Of a DNA stretch of 64,000 nucleotides, positions 53,705-63,159 are shown piece after piece; positions within the stretch are counted from its first letter, which is position 1, and each line of letters starts with the position of its first letter. Both the position numbers and the translations under genes were made by a program. Origin of the DNA: Euryarchaeota archaeon UBA552 (lineage in GTDB: Archaea > Thermoplasmatota > Poseidoniia > Poseidoniales > Thalassarchaeaceae); contig DAMH01000012.1 of the NCBI GenBank assembly GCA_002499585.1, positions 13,010 through 77,009 of the forward strand, in the 5' to 3' direction. The notes under the pieces were generated by a model, which did no database searches, had not been told where the DNA came from, and saw only the letters and a program-made list of their open reading frames with translations.

Positions 53705-54577
53705 CTAAATTTGTTCATTCGAATTCATAGCAATCAAAAGAAAGGCCGTGTGCCCGACAGGCTGATTACCAGGTCTGACACCTCCCCGGCTAGCTTTTGA
53801 CCATCGCCGTTCGATGACCTCACCTGCCCACTCTATCGACAAGCCGGCCTCTTCACATGCATTCCACGACTTTTCTAGTTGAATGCTCGTAGGGCAGTAA
53901 CAACCCAATCTCCCCCCCGGTCTAAGCAGACCAGATATCGTGCGGACGGTCGACCAAGGCTCTGCGAGATCCAAGATGGCAGCATCGATTTGAGGTGTTA
54001 TCAAAGATATGGCCTCTGCGGAATCACGTAGATCTGATTCCAGTAGGTGCCACTCAGGGAATTCGGGCAGGATCTCCCTAAGGACATCCATATTCTCCTT
54101 TCCTACCGAGGCGTGTTCTGGCCGGTTTTCCACTGATATCAACAAGCCAGATGAACCCATTACTGACGCAAGGTGCATGGCCAGGCCGGCAGAACCGTGA
54201 CCCCCCTCAAGAACAATTGAACCAACTGAGATCCCCATCCTGGAAATCAAATAACCAGAATCCTTAGCGAGAACAATCTGTGCCCTCCGCTTCATAGCCC
54301 TCCTCGCCTCGGGCAGGCCGGGTTTTAGAATTCTGAGGACCTTCTGACCTATCGTCACCGAGTCCCCAATCTGCAGACCCTCCAGTACTTGATCGACATT
54401 AAACCTCCCGAGCCCTCTAACTTTCACTTCCCCCGATCCTCGCTTCAACAAGTAAGCCCGACCATCATCCTCCACCAAAGCCAACCACTCTCTGTCCACG
54501 ACACTCGGATCAGGTTGATCATTCAAGCACTTTCGGTCATAAGACCATTTTATATCGCGGTCAAACACAGGTTTCAT
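53705..54577 (-). CDS. trmI: tRNA (adenine-N1)-methyltransferase TrmI
   Basis: SAM-dependent enzyme making m1A57/58 in the tRNA T-loop. An N-terminal beta domain leads to RRAQIVLAKDSGYLISRMGI and the SAM loop VLEGGHGSAGLAMHLA, then ILDLAEPW and GGRLGCYCPT, as in TrmI. 290 residues, ~35 longer than typical. A TATA box for the divergent surface-protein gene lies within its first codons. Confidence 0.88.
   Translation of the reverse strand: MKPVFDRDIKWSYDRKCLNDQPDPSVVDREWLALVEDDGRAYLLKRGSGEVKVRGLGRFNVDQVLEGLQIGDSVTIGQKVLRILKPGLPEARRAMKRRAQIVLAKDSGYLISRMGISVGSIVLEGGHGSAGLAMHLASVMGSSGLLISVENRPEHASVGKENMDVLREILPEFPEWHLLESDLRDSAEAISLITPQIDAAILDLAEPWSTVRTISGLLRPGGRLGCYCPTSIQLEKSWNACEEAGLSIEWAGEVIERRWSKASRGGVRPGNQPVGHTAFLLIAMNSNEQI
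54548..54555 (+). promoter_or_regulatory. TATA box for the thioredoxin-fold surface protein, inside trmI
   Basis: TTTATATC sits about 55 bases before the ATG at 54607. A start of transcription near 54580 would leave a short leader with GAGG just before the start codon. The element lies in the 5' coding part of the opposite-strand trmI gene. Confidence 0.5.
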
Positions 54578-54606
54578 TCATAACTCGTCGCGAGTACGAG
54601 GACCGA

Positions 54607-57600
54607 ATGCAGGCGCGTACCGGACCACTTTTTAGAAGCGGAATTTGTGTCGCGATCATCTTCGTTATGTCGTTGTCTCCGGTGTTTGAGCCACAAAAAG
54701 ATTCTCCAGAGGAGTTGTATGAGCCCATTGTCGCCGCGCCAGCATCAAGCCCCGGACACACTGTGTTTGGAGAATATGTCGGAGCACACTGGTGTGGACC
54801 ATGCATGAACAGTGCTTCTCCATCGCTCGACAACCTAAAAACATCCAATCCTGAGGACTTCACCTACGTCTCTTTCTATGAGTCCTCGTCTGGCGGATGG
54901 CCCAATGATTCCCCAATCAATCGAAGGAATCACGTGATGGACGCATCAAGCGGTTATCCGACATTCTCATTCGCAGACAGACAATCTTCCCCGTGCTACA
55001 AAGTCGGTGCCGGCGGCTCTAATTTCTACGATCCAGAGTACAGCTCTGGGGGGTGCATGGACCCTGCCTCCAATGATTTTCAGCTGAGTTTGTCAATGTC
55101 ATTGGACCCGTCCACGGATACGGTAACCATCGACTTCGAAGTTGAATATACTGGTCAGCAGGCATCCATTGTTGTTCATGCGTACGGGGCGGTCACAGAG
55201 AAAATCGGCGCCGATTCATACGATAACGGGGTCAGGCCACACCACAACTGGCGAGGTTGGTTGTTGAACAATGCAGGCACAGGATTTCACGAAATGACAT
55301 TAGACAGGAATGTGCCAGCCCAACACACATGGACAAAACCTCTCAACATAGTCAGGGCTTCGTCTGGTTATTCTCAATGGGAGAATTACTGGCCAGTCAT
55401 CGCCCTCATGGATGGGCCTCATTCCACCTACAATCAAGTATACGCCGCAATTGATCTAGATATGGGACCCCTTGTTGATCTGGGGGTTGATGACTTCGAT
55501 TCGGTTGTTAATGGTGGGCATGAGGGAATAATACCGGGTGACACGGTCTTATTATCGGCGTCTGTGACAAATAACGGTGCTGAACAACATCCAGCCGAAG
55601 CTGAGGTTGTATTTTCATACATGGATGGGCTTGACCACGTAGAAATAGACAGGTACGATGTTCCAGCACTCTCCCCGGGTCAATCCGTTGACTTCAGTGC
55701 GACATTCGACTCGTCGGTCTTAACCTCAGTATCCTCGGGAGCAGTGTCCCTAAGAGCAGCGCTTTTTGGCGTGGATTCTGACCGGGTGGACAATAACGAT
55801 CGATCAGACATATTCATCCCATTTGACATGACTCCAATTCCTACGAGGCCCACTACAAGCGAAGGATCTGATATCTATCGTGGCGGCACCTTAGATTTTC
55901 AACTCTCAGCAATTCCAGACGATACAGTCGACGACATAACGAGTATGAGTGCAATATTCGAATACGCCCCGAGCGGGACCGAAGAATGGTCCGACGAGTG
56001 GACAACGAACGTGAACTTAGCCGGTGCAGGAGGCAACATGAGGTTGATACACCAAATCTCCACGCCTTTGGACGCTCAAACCGGGAGTTACGACACAAGG
56101 GTCATGTGGATCGACTCCAGATCCCAAGCCAGCGACTGGCTTGTAACTCAGGATGCATTCACACTCCGCAACGCAATACCGAGGGTCATTTCACCCACCG
56201 ACCCAGATCACGCCGGCATACCGACGGTGAAGGTTGAGACAGAAGAGTACATTTCACTGGAAGGGCTGGTCACAGACGCCGAAACTCCCATTGAAAATTT
56301 GATGATTACAAGTGATGCTCACCAATTTAAACAATGGATTCCTGAGGATGGAACAATACTGGTCGAATTTGACAGGATAGTATACGACTCCTCCGGATCT
56401 CAAATACCCCAAGGGGTCTTCATAACCATTGGCGACGGAGAAGACACAAATACAGGCACTTTGGTATTCAACGTGGTCGAAAACGGAGCTCCCAGGTGGT
56501 CATCTATACCTCCTCAGTCATTCGATGAGGGCGAGTCCAGCAGTCTTATCTTAACGACATTTCTTACTGATACAAACGATCAAGGCGTCTCGGTAAATCC
56601 CAGTTCTCTCGACCTCAACATTGTCGATGTTCAACCACCGGCCCTTTTCGAAACAATTCTTGTCGGACACACACTCTCCGTCAGCGCCGTCGATGAGGAC
56701 TATGTCGGAACTGCAGTTATCACAGTCGGTGCATCCGACGATCAACAGACGACCGAAACCGAAGTAACTTTCTACATCAACGACGTGAATGATGCACCTA
56801 GAGTCAGCACAGAAGGTATTGAGCGATTAATCAGCAAAGTCGGATCAATCAGCACAATCGACCTGTCGGAATATATCTATGACGTTGATCACGAATTCAA
56901 GGATTTGTGGGTTGAAGTCGAGAGCTACGAATCAGGCTCACTAAGTTACGATTTTTCTTCTGGGGTCCTCTCAATGACTTGGAATGAGGCTGGAACAGAA
57001 CTCATCAGAATCACCGCAATAGATCCTGTCGGAGATTCGGTCGAACATGTGATCGAGGTTGATGTCGTTGACAATCTGCCACTGACATGGCAATACTCAG
57101 AGATAGGTGGAGACTTATCTGCCACGTTCGATACCTTGGAATATTCCACCAACCCCGTCGTGAAAGTTACCCATTTGTCTCAACTTGAGTTGGTCGACAT
57201 CAAGGTTAGATGGCAGGTTTGCAACAGTCTTACTGGCGTCTGCACAGACGCAGGATCTGCTTTCGGTTTCAATCCATTTTCAATTCAAGCAAATGAAGGG
57301 GTAGGTTTGCGAGTTGGTGATTATGTCGGTTTGACGGTCACTGCTGTCGATTCAAATGGGTTTGATAGAAAATCTGAGATGTTGAAGACCTATGCTGTAG
57401 AGCCAGTTGAAAATCAGCAAGAATTGTCAGAAGAGAGGGTTAAGTCTGGTAAGACAGGAACCCCAACCCAATACTTCCTGGCGTTATCATTAGTTGTGCT
57501 GGTATTATTTTGCACAACCGGAATGGTCGTAATTAGACGGAGAAGGGCGCTGCTTGTCCAACCTACAGAGAAGGCTGTATACAGAAATTCAGATCTTCCA

Positions 57601-57684
57601 CTCCCTGCTGGTGGTCTACCCGATGGCTGGACGATGGAGCAGTGGTATTACTACGGCGAAGAGTATTTGCGCGGGGAACGTTGA
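54607..57684 (+). CDS. Secreted thioredoxin-fold/Ig-repeat surface protein with membrane anchor
   Basis: 1025 residues. A signal peptide (~10-25) is followed by an Omp28/thioredoxin-like domain with active-site HWCGPC (Cys63, Cys66). Then come CARDB- and cadherin-like beta modules (about 280-880, with ENGAPRWSSIPPQSF and NDAPRVS linkers), a transmembrane helix near 960-980 and a tail of RRRR then GLPDGWTMEQWYYYGEEYL at the end. The CxxC implies a disulfide reductase or isomerase outside the cell. The GWTMEQW tail is a short conserved-looking cytoplasmic motif. GAGG lies just before the ATG. LonB is 64 bp downstream. Confidence 0.87.
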   Translation: MQARTGPLFRSGICVAIIFVMSLSPVFEPQKDSPEELYEPIVAAPASSPGHTVFGEYVGAHWCGPCMNSASPSLDNLKTSNPEDFTYVSFYESSSGGWPNDSPINRRNHVMDASSGYPTFSFADRQSSPCYKVGAGGSNFYDPEYSSGGCMDPASNDFQLSLSMSLDPSTDTVTIDFEVEYTGQQASIVVHAYGAVTEKIGADSYDNGVRPHHNWRGWLLNNAGTGFHEMTLDRNVPAQHTWTKPLNIVRASSGYSQWENYWPVIALMDGPHSTYNQVYAAIDLDMGPLVDLGVDDFDSVVNGGHEGIIPGDTVLLSASVTNNGAEQHPAEAEVVFSYMDGLDHVEIDRYDVPALSPGQSVDFSATFDSSVLTSVSSGAVSLRAALFGVDSDRVDNNDRSDIFIPFDMTPIPTRPTTSEGSDIYRGGTLDFQLSAIPDDTVDDITSMSAIFEYAPSGTEEWSDEWTTNVNLAGAGGNMRLIHQISTPLDAQTGSYDTRVMWIDSRSQASDWLVTQDAFTLRNAIPRVISPTDPDHAGIPTVKVETEEYISLEGLVTDAETPIENLMITSDAHQFKQWIPEDGTILVEFDRIVYDSSGSQIPQGVFITIGDGEDTNTGTLVFNVVENGAPRWSSIPPQSFDEGESSSLILTTFLTDTNDQGVSVNPSSLDLNIVDVQPPALFETILVGHTLSVSAVDEDYVGTAVITVGASDDQQTTETEVTFYINDVNDAPRVSTEGIERLISKVGSISTIDLSEYIYDVDHEFKDLWVEVESYESGSLSYDFSSGVLSMTWNEAGTELIRITAIDPVGDSVEHVIEVDVVDNLPLTWQYSEIGGDLSATFDTLEYSTNPVVKVTHLSQLELVDIKVRWQVCNSLTGVCTDAGSAFGFNPFSIQANEGVGLRVGDYVGLTVTAVDSNGFDRKSEMLKTYAVEPVENQQELSEERVKSGKTGTPTQYFLALSLVVLVLFCTTGMVVIRRRRALLVQPTEKAVYRNSDLPLPAGGLPDGWTMEQWYYYGEEYLRGER

Positions 57685-57748
57685 ATCAGATATTAACGCA
57701 CCTTCAAGAAGGAGTAGCGACAGGGCGCATAGTAGGAGGACGCCAACC

Positions 57749-59776
57749 ATGGCAGACGAAGGTGGAGAATACGACCCTCTCGATGACTGGGAAGAAGGGT
57801 CAGCCTTCGGCGTGTCCGAAGACAAAGACCCTGTATGCACGGTGCCCGTAGAGGAGTGGGTGAAAGACCTCCCAATCGACTCCTCAGTTGACGTCCCAAT
57901 ACCAGACAGGCTGGTCGATCAAGTCATCGGACAGGATGCAGCCTCGATCGTCATCCGCAAGGCCGCAGAACAAAGACGGCACGTCATAATGGTGGGGGAA
58001 CCGGGAACGGGAAAATCAATGCTCGCCAGATCAATGACCGAGTTTCTTCCGCCTGAACAACTCGAAGACGTTCTCGTCTACAGAAACGTAGAGGATGAAA
58101 ACGAACCAAAAGTCAGGACGGTCCCTGCCGGCAGGGGACACAAAATCATCTCAGAGCGAAAGGCTGCAATCAGGGCTCAAAGGAAAAAGACAAACCAAAT
58201 GCTCCTACTGATTGCCCTTGTTGTCGGTGCTGCCCTTCTCCTAGCCACCATTCAAACAGGCGATATGCTCACATTCATATTCGGCTCCTTCCTGTTAATT
58301 TTCGGATATTTCTTTCTAAGGACAAGACTCACTTCTGGCGACGAGTCTAATATTCCAAAATTATTGATAAAACACGAAAGAAGCGAAGAAGCCCCATTTA
58401 TCGACGCGACCGGAACCCTCTCGGGTGCACTCCTTGGTGACGTCAGGCACGACCCGTTCCAATCTGGTGCAGATCTCGCAACGCCTGCGCATGAGCGCGT
58501 CGAGCCCGGTGCAGTTCATAGAGCCAACAAGGGTGTGCTTTACATCGACGAGATAAGGATGCTGAGAATGGAAGAACAGCAGGCCCTTCTGGTTGCCATG
58601 CAGGAAAAGGCTCTGGCTATAAGCGGGCGATCCGAGAGATCATCCGGTGCATTAACAAAATCAGAGCCCGTTCCCAGCGACTTCATTCTCGTCGCTGCGG
58701 GCAATTTGGACAGCATCCAACAGATGCATCCTGCCCTGCGGAGCAGAATCCGAGGTTACGGGTACGAAGTTTACGTTAACACCGACATGAAGGACACGGA
58801 AAGGAATCGAAGGAAGCTTGTTCGCTTCGTTGCACAAGAAGTCAGAAACGAAGCAAAGAGAGATACAGGTAGGTCCATACCGCACTTCGACAGACCTGCG
58901 ATTGGTATGATCCTCAAAGAAGCTCAGAGGAGAAGTGGCCGAAGAGGCAAACTCTCACTCAGACTCAGGGAACTCGGAGGCCTGATCAGGATTGCCGGAG
59001 ATCTGGCATCTGAGGATGGCAGTCCGCTCACAACAACCGTCCATGTCACCCGTGCCAGGGCAATTGCAAAACCTCTGGAGCAACAAATAGCAGACAGATT
59101 CCTAGAAAGGCAATCCGAATACGCTATGCTCGTCAACCGAGGAGAGAGGATTGGCCGAATTAATGGCCTTGCAGTTCTAGGTGCCGACTCCGGACTCTCT
59201 GACTTTTCAGGAGTTGTCCTTCCTGTGGAGGCCATGGTTACTCCATCACAAGGTAGGAGCGGACAGGTCATCGCGACCGGAGGCCTCTCAGACCTAGCAA
59301 AAGAGTCCGTCACAAACATTAGCGCAGTCGTCAAGAAATTGACGGGCAAGGACATAAAGGACTACGACTTACATGTCCAATTTCCAGGCACTCACAATGT
59401 GGACGGAGATTCAGCGTCAATAACCATGGCAACAGCGATAATTTCAGCTTTCGAAGGGGTGCCGATAGACCAGAACCTTGCCATGACGGGATCTCTATCC
59501 GTCCGTGGTGAAGTGCTTCCGATTGGAGGAGTTTCTGCGAAAATCGAGGCTGCCGTGAAATCAGGTATTGGCCGAGTCGTAATACCAAGGTCGAATCTCC
59601 AAGACGTTCTGATAGATGACAAATACGAGTCGATGGTGGAGATCATTCCGGTTGACAGCCTGGACGAGGTCCTAGAACATGCACTAGTCGGGGAACAAGA
59701 AAAGGTATCACTGGTCGAAAGGCTAGCAAAGGTCATTGATACTATCTCAACCACCTCCGACTCTACGTTGGCCTGA
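57749..59776 (+). CDS. Membrane-anchored ATP-dependent protease LonB
   Basis: Archaeal Lon: 675 residues with Walker A EPGTGKS (84-90), a two-helix membrane insertion (~150-192) within the AAA domain, Walker B VLYIDEI (263-269) and a C-terminal Ser/Lys protease with Ser555 (GDSAS) and Lys598 (VSAKIE). It degrades membrane and misfolded proteins from the cytoplasmic face. The ATG at 57749 has a strong AGGAGG at 57734-57739; the 65 upstream residues belong to an overlapping frame at the end of the surface-protein gene. Confidence 0.93.
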   Translation: MADEGGEYDPLDDWEEGSAFGVSEDKDPVCTVPVEEWVKDLPIDSSVDVPIPDRLVDQVIGQDAASIVIRKAAEQRRHVIMVGEPGTGKSMLARSMTEFLPPEQLEDVLVYRNVEDENEPKVRTVPAGRGHKIISERKAAIRAQRKKTNQMLLLIALVVGAALLLATIQTGDMLTFIFGSFLLIFGYFFLRTRLTSGDESNIPKLLIKHERSEEAPFIDATGTLSGALLGDVRHDPFQSGADLATPAHERVEPGAVHRANKGVLYIDEIRMLRMEEQQALLVAMQEKALAISGRSERSSGALTKSEPVPSDFILVAAGNLDSIQQMHPALRSRIRGYGYEVYVNTDMKDTERNRRKLVRFVAQEVRNEAKRDTGRSIPHFDRPAIGMILKEAQRRSGRRGKLSLRLRELGGLIRIAGDLASEDGSPLTTTVHVTRARAIAKPLEQQIADRFLERQSEYAMLVNRGERIGRINGLAVLGADSGLSDFSGVVLPVEAMVTPSQGRSGQVIATGGLSDLAKESVTNISAVVKKLTGKDIKDYDLHVQFPGTHNVDGDSASITMATAIISAFEGVPIDQNLAMTGSLSVRGEVLPIGGVSAKIEAAVKSGIGRVVIPRSNLQDVLIDDKYESMVEIIPVDSLDEVLEHALVGEQEKVSLVERLAKVIDTISTTSDSTLA

Positions 59777-59825
59777 TCAGTCCGAACACTCACATTGAAG
59801 ACCCGCTGGCTACGTTGGCCAAATC

Positions 59826-61163
59826 ATGGGCAGACACGTGAGCGGAGCCCCCCTCACTGTTCTTTTTCTTGTAGTGCTGATAGATATGATCGGTTTCACT
59901 CTCGTCATTCCATTTTTGACTTATTTCATTCAAGATCTAGCAACGAGCGGAGGGCTGACGGACGTGGGGTCCAGGGATCGATGGGTAGGGATTGTACTCG
60001 CAGCCTACACTTTGGGCCAATTCATTTTCACCCCAATCCTAGGTTCCCTTTCCGATAGGCATGGCAGACGACCTGTGTTAATGATTGGATTGGTCTGCAA
60101 TACGGTGTTTGTGGTTGCATTTGGGCTTGCTACTTCTTTGTGGATGGCGTTGGTGGCGAGATTCTTGGCTGGTGCTGGGAATGGCAACATCGCCGTAGCC
60201 AAGGCTTACATCGGGGATATCAGCACAAAACAAGAGCTTCCCTCTAGAATGGGTATGATAGGGGCGTCGTTCGGCCTTGGCTTCATGATTGGGCCATTGT
60301 TGGGGGGAATACTGACCGACCCAGCGAGTACAATAGGCGGACAATTTGACACGGAGTGGTGGCGGGACCACCCATACTTTTTGCCATGTCTTTTCGCGGG
60401 CGCACTGTCATTCATCTCACTGCTCCTTGCTTTCCGTCTTCTCCCTGAGAGCCTTCCGAAAGAACGTAGAAAAGAAATCCCGCCCGGTTACACAAGCGTG
60501 AACACGATGATCAGAAATTTTACTGATCTCAAGGATTTGACACCATCAATCCGGAGACTGATATTGACAAATGCAGGTTTCCTATTCGCCTTTACAATGA
60601 TGCACGCCACTTTCATACTCTTCACGGCTATGGCTGTAGAAAACGGTGGGCTTGGCTATGATGAATTAATGAATGGATACATATTTGCTTACGTCGGGTT
60701 AGTTGGGGTCATTGTTCAAGGCGGGTTGATACGGACTCTGTCGGAAAAATATGATGTTGGTAGCCTAATGGCAGTAGGGATCGTTATGACTGCAATTGGA
60801 CTTGGTTCCATCCCGTACCTACAGCCTTCCCCTATCTCAATCGCACTGATTGTGATGACCATGATTGCTGCGGGAAATGGCTTGTTTCAACCTTCACAGG
60901 CAACACTTTTGACTACAGAGTCTAGAATTCAAGGTATTGATTTAGGACGCGTCATGGGGGCCCAAGAAGGGCTTGGCGCTCTCTCTCGTATTTTCGGGCC
61001 AATACTCGCAGCGATTATTTGGGCTGAAACAGTCGATGGATCAGGGCTGTGGTCCTATCATACTGTCTTCAGGGTCGCTGGGCTCGTGGCCATCTTGACT
61101 CTCGTTTTACATCTGGATGTATTTAGGCCTCGAAACAATAGGGAGGCCGTTCCAAATGACTAG
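59826..61163 (+). CDS. MFS transporter
   Basis: Twelve-helix major facilitator of 445 residues with motif A GSLSDRHGRRPVLM in the loop between helices 2 and 3, and a DMIGFTLVIPFLTYF first helix as in tetracycline/drug-type exporters. The substrate is unknown. Its stop overlaps the start of the isoaspartyl peptidase gene by 8 bases, so it is co-transcribed with it. It may handle peptides or amino acids, but that is only context. Confidence 0.86.
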   Translation: MGRHVSGAPLTVLFLVVLIDMIGFTLVIPFLTYFIQDLATSGGLTDVGSRDRWVGIVLAAYTLGQFIFTPILGSLSDRHGRRPVLMIGLVCNTVFVVAFGLATSLWMALVARFLAGAGNGNIAVAKAYIGDISTKQELPSRMGMIGASFGLGFMIGPLLGGILTDPASTIGGQFDTEWWRDHPYFLPCLFAGALSFISLLLAFRLLPESLPKERRKEIPPGYTSVNTMIRNFTDLKDLTPSIRRLILTNAGFLFAFTMMHATFILFTAMAVENGGLGYDELMNGYIFAYVGLVGVIVQGGLIRTLSEKYDVGSLMAVGIVMTAIGLGSIPYLQPSPISIALIVMTMIAAGNGLFQPSQATLLTTESRIQGIDLGRVMGAQEGLGALSRIFGPILAAIIWAETVDGSGLWSYHTVFRVAGLVAILTLVLHLDVFRPRNNREAVPND

Positions 61164-61947
61164 GATGGCCATCATCGCGCACGGAGGGGCCGGCGCCAAC
61201 CCTGATGCTGCTCCTAACATCCAGAAAGCGGTCGATATCGGTGCGGCGTCCCTGATGTCCGGATCATCCGCCTTGGAAACTGCAGTTCTGGTCTGTAGTA
61301 AGTTGGAGGACGACCCCCTATTCAACGCGGGAACCGGCAGTGTGACCCGATCAGATGGGTCAGTATTGGTTGACGCATCAGTTCAGACAGGCGACGGAAG
61401 GTTGGGTTTTGTCGTGTCTATGCCGGAGACTCCAAACCCCGTGAAAGTCGCTGCCGGCCTAATCGACGAGGACATCAATGGTTTAGCAGGGGTGGGCGCA
61501 AGAAAGTGGGCAGATGAGAGGAATTACCTCAGGTCCCCGGTAGTTCCAAGACCGACAGGAAAAGACGGCTCTACAGATACGGTTGGCGTGATTGTGGTCG
61601 ATTCAGATGGAAATCTAGCGTTGGCTACCAGCACTGGGGGGTGCAGTGACAGGCCCGCTGGACGTGTAGGGGACGTACCTTTGCCAGGCTGTGGTTTCTG
61701 GGCCGGCTCCGGCGTGGCTGTTGCCGCCACAGGAATCGGAGAGGCGATAACCAAGCAGATCCTTTCGTTTCGGGTGCACAACACCGTAACGAGTGGTGAA
61801 AAAACCATGCCTGACGCCTTTGATGAGGCAATAAAGAACATGTTCGGTCCAGAGACCGAAATAGGTTTGATAGGGATAAATCGAGACTGTGAAACATATG
61901 CCCGAGCAAACACGAGCATGCCATGGGCACAATGGTCCTCGGCTTGA
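61156..61947 (+). CDS. Isoaspartyl peptidase/L-asparaginase (Ntn hydrolase)
   Basis: Type-2 asparaginase/IaaA family, made as one chain and self-cleaved before the catalytic Thr (Thr142 in DTVGVIVVDSDGNLAL). AHGGAG at the N-terminus, NAGTGSVT, TSTGG and AGRVGDVPLPGCGFWA fit the family. It removes isoaspartyl residues from damaged proteins or hydrolyses asparagine. The ATG at 61156 lies inside the MFS stop region; the earlier start at 61117 overlaps MFS more. About 263 residues, slightly short. Confidence 0.87.
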   Translation: MTRMAIIAHGGAGANPDAAPNIQKAVDIGAASLMSGSSALETAVLVCSKLEDDPLFNAGTGSVTRSDGSVLVDASVQTGDGRLGFVVSMPETPNPVKVAAGLIDEDINGLAGVGARKWADERNYLRSPVVPRPTGKDGSTDTVGVIVVDSDGNLALATSTGGCSDRPAGRVGDVPLPGCGFWAGSGVAVAATGIGEAITKQILSFRVHNTVTSGEKTMPDAFDEAIKNMFGPETEIGLIGINRDCETYARANTSMPWAQWSSA

Positions 61948-62003
61948 TTCAGGGGATGAGATTAAGCAGAGTGTGCCCTTGGCAAGGGCGCACGGTGGCC
62001 GAC

Positions 62004-62279
62004 ATGACAGACATTCAGGCTAAAATTCAACAGATAGCCGCGGTACTCGGCCAGTTAGAGGACACCCAAGTTCCAAGGAACATCAGAAACTCAGTGAAAG
62101 ATGCTGTGGAAAAATGGCTTTTGAATGACTCAAAGGACATGGACGTGAGACTTGGTATGACAGCATCTATGCTGGATGAGATTTTCAACGACGCGAATCT
62201 TCCCATCCACTACGGGCCCCTCTGTCTTCAGATCCAGACCGCTCTGGAGGGTCTACTGAATCAAGTAAGAGATGCCTGA
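62004..62279 (+). CDS. UPF0147 family protein
   Basis: 91 residues with the UPF0147 pattern DTQVPRNIRNSVKDAVEKWL, RLGMTASMLDEIFNDANLP and a C-terminal GPLCLQIQTALEGL. All-helical, archaea-restricted as far as I know, function unknown. The ATG at 62004 was chosen because upstream residues do not match. It follows the isoaspartyl peptidase by 56 bp, and its TGA directly abuts the TAA of the convergent LysE gene. Confidence 0.82.
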   Translation: MTDIQAKIQQIAAVLGQLEDTQVPRNIRNSVKDAVEKWLLNDSKDMDVRLGMTASMLDEIFNDANLPIHYGPLCLQIQTALEGLLNQVRDA

Positions 62280-62888
62280 TTATCCGAACCAAATCCCTGC
62301 AGCAACGCCCAACATAGTCACACCAATCACGAAGTCAATCACCCTCCAGGATGCAGGGCTCTTGATAAAATTCGAAATACGACTCGCGCCGAACCCTAGT
62401 GCGAAAAAGAAAATGAACGATGCTGTGATCGCCCCAGAAGAAAAGGCAAGCTTCTCCAATTCTGTCATATCAACGGCACTGCCTCCGATTATCAGTATTG
62501 TATCAAGGTAAACATGTGGGTTTAACCACGTAAAGCCCATTGTCAACAATACAGTTCTGCCCATCGGTTCTCTTGACCTTTGATCATCAGCCATCAGACC
62601 ATTTGAGCCGGCTATGGACGAGTAAAAGCGGACAACAGCGTAGCCCAACAAGAAAATCACCGCCCCTATCTTCAGTATATCTCCATACCCCCCCTGGGAA
62701 ACAGCGTCCCCAATCGCATATACTCCAAATAGAATCAATATGCCGTCTGAGAGCGTACAAATCGAACACACAATCCAGACGTGTTCTTTGTGAAGGCCTT
62801 GTCTTAGAACAAAGGCGTTTTGAGCTCCAATGGCGAGAATCAACGATAGGGAAAGAGCAAAACCGGTCAAAACACTGGTCAGGACCAA
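62280..62888 (-). CDS. LysE/ArgO family amino-acid exporter
   Basis: Six-helix exporter of basic amino acids: the LILAIGAQNAFVLRQGL segment in the first helix-loop and TWLNPHVYLDTILIIGG are LysE family signatures. 202 residues. The start is a TTG one base after the L40e stop, so the two are co-transcribed. Export of lysine or arginine would relieve excess from peptide use. Confidence 0.88.
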   Translation of the reverse strand: MVLTSVLTGFALSLSLILAIGAQNAFVLRQGLHKEHVWIVCSICTLSDGILILFGVYAIGDAVSQGGYGDILKIGAVIFLLGYAVVRFYSSIAGSNGLMADDQRSREPMGRTVLLTMGFTWLNPHVYLDTILIIGGSAVDMTELEKLAFSSGAITASFIFFFALGFGASRISNFIKSPASWRVIDFVIGVTMLGVAAGIWFG

Positions 62889-62889
62889 C

Positions 62890-63045
62890 TCAGCCAGCTC
62901 TTCTCTCCATGGCCTTTTGCCTCAATCCGGTATACCCGCATTTTCTGCAGACTTTTACACGATATCCTCTGTGTGTTGCGGAGCATCTCATGCATACTAG
63001 CTTCCTGAGAAGTCGCTTCTCAGCCACCGGGAATCGCTGCGCCAT
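62890..63045 (-). CDS. rpl40e: 50S ribosomal protein L40e
   Basis: 51-residue zinc protein of the archaeal large subunit: MAQRFPVAEKRLL at the start, then CMRC (18-21) and CRKC (33-36) and the GLRQKAMERRAG end, matching L40e. It is too short for common ORF length limits. It is read from ATG at 63045; the TGA is followed after one base by the LysE start. It is divergent from purA. Confidence 0.9.
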   Translation of the reverse strand: MAQRFPVAEKRLLRKLVCMRCSATHRGYRVKVCRKCGYTGLRQKAMERRAG

Positions 63046-63159
63046 GGGACCGAGCCACTTCCATCCCCTTCATAATTCATTCCCAAATAAGATATTCCAA
63101 TCTTGTGTGGGAGGCTGTATGATCGATTAGTTCATACACCAAACCCGAAGTAGTGCCTA

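Noticed and set aside
57554..57748. 65-residue N-terminal extension of LonB
   Set aside because: It overlaps the end of the preceding gene; the AGGAGG before 57749 marks the start.
62540..63130. 196-residue plus-strand frame across LysE and L40e
   Set aside because: Both opposite-strand genes have strong family motifs, so this frame is a shadow.
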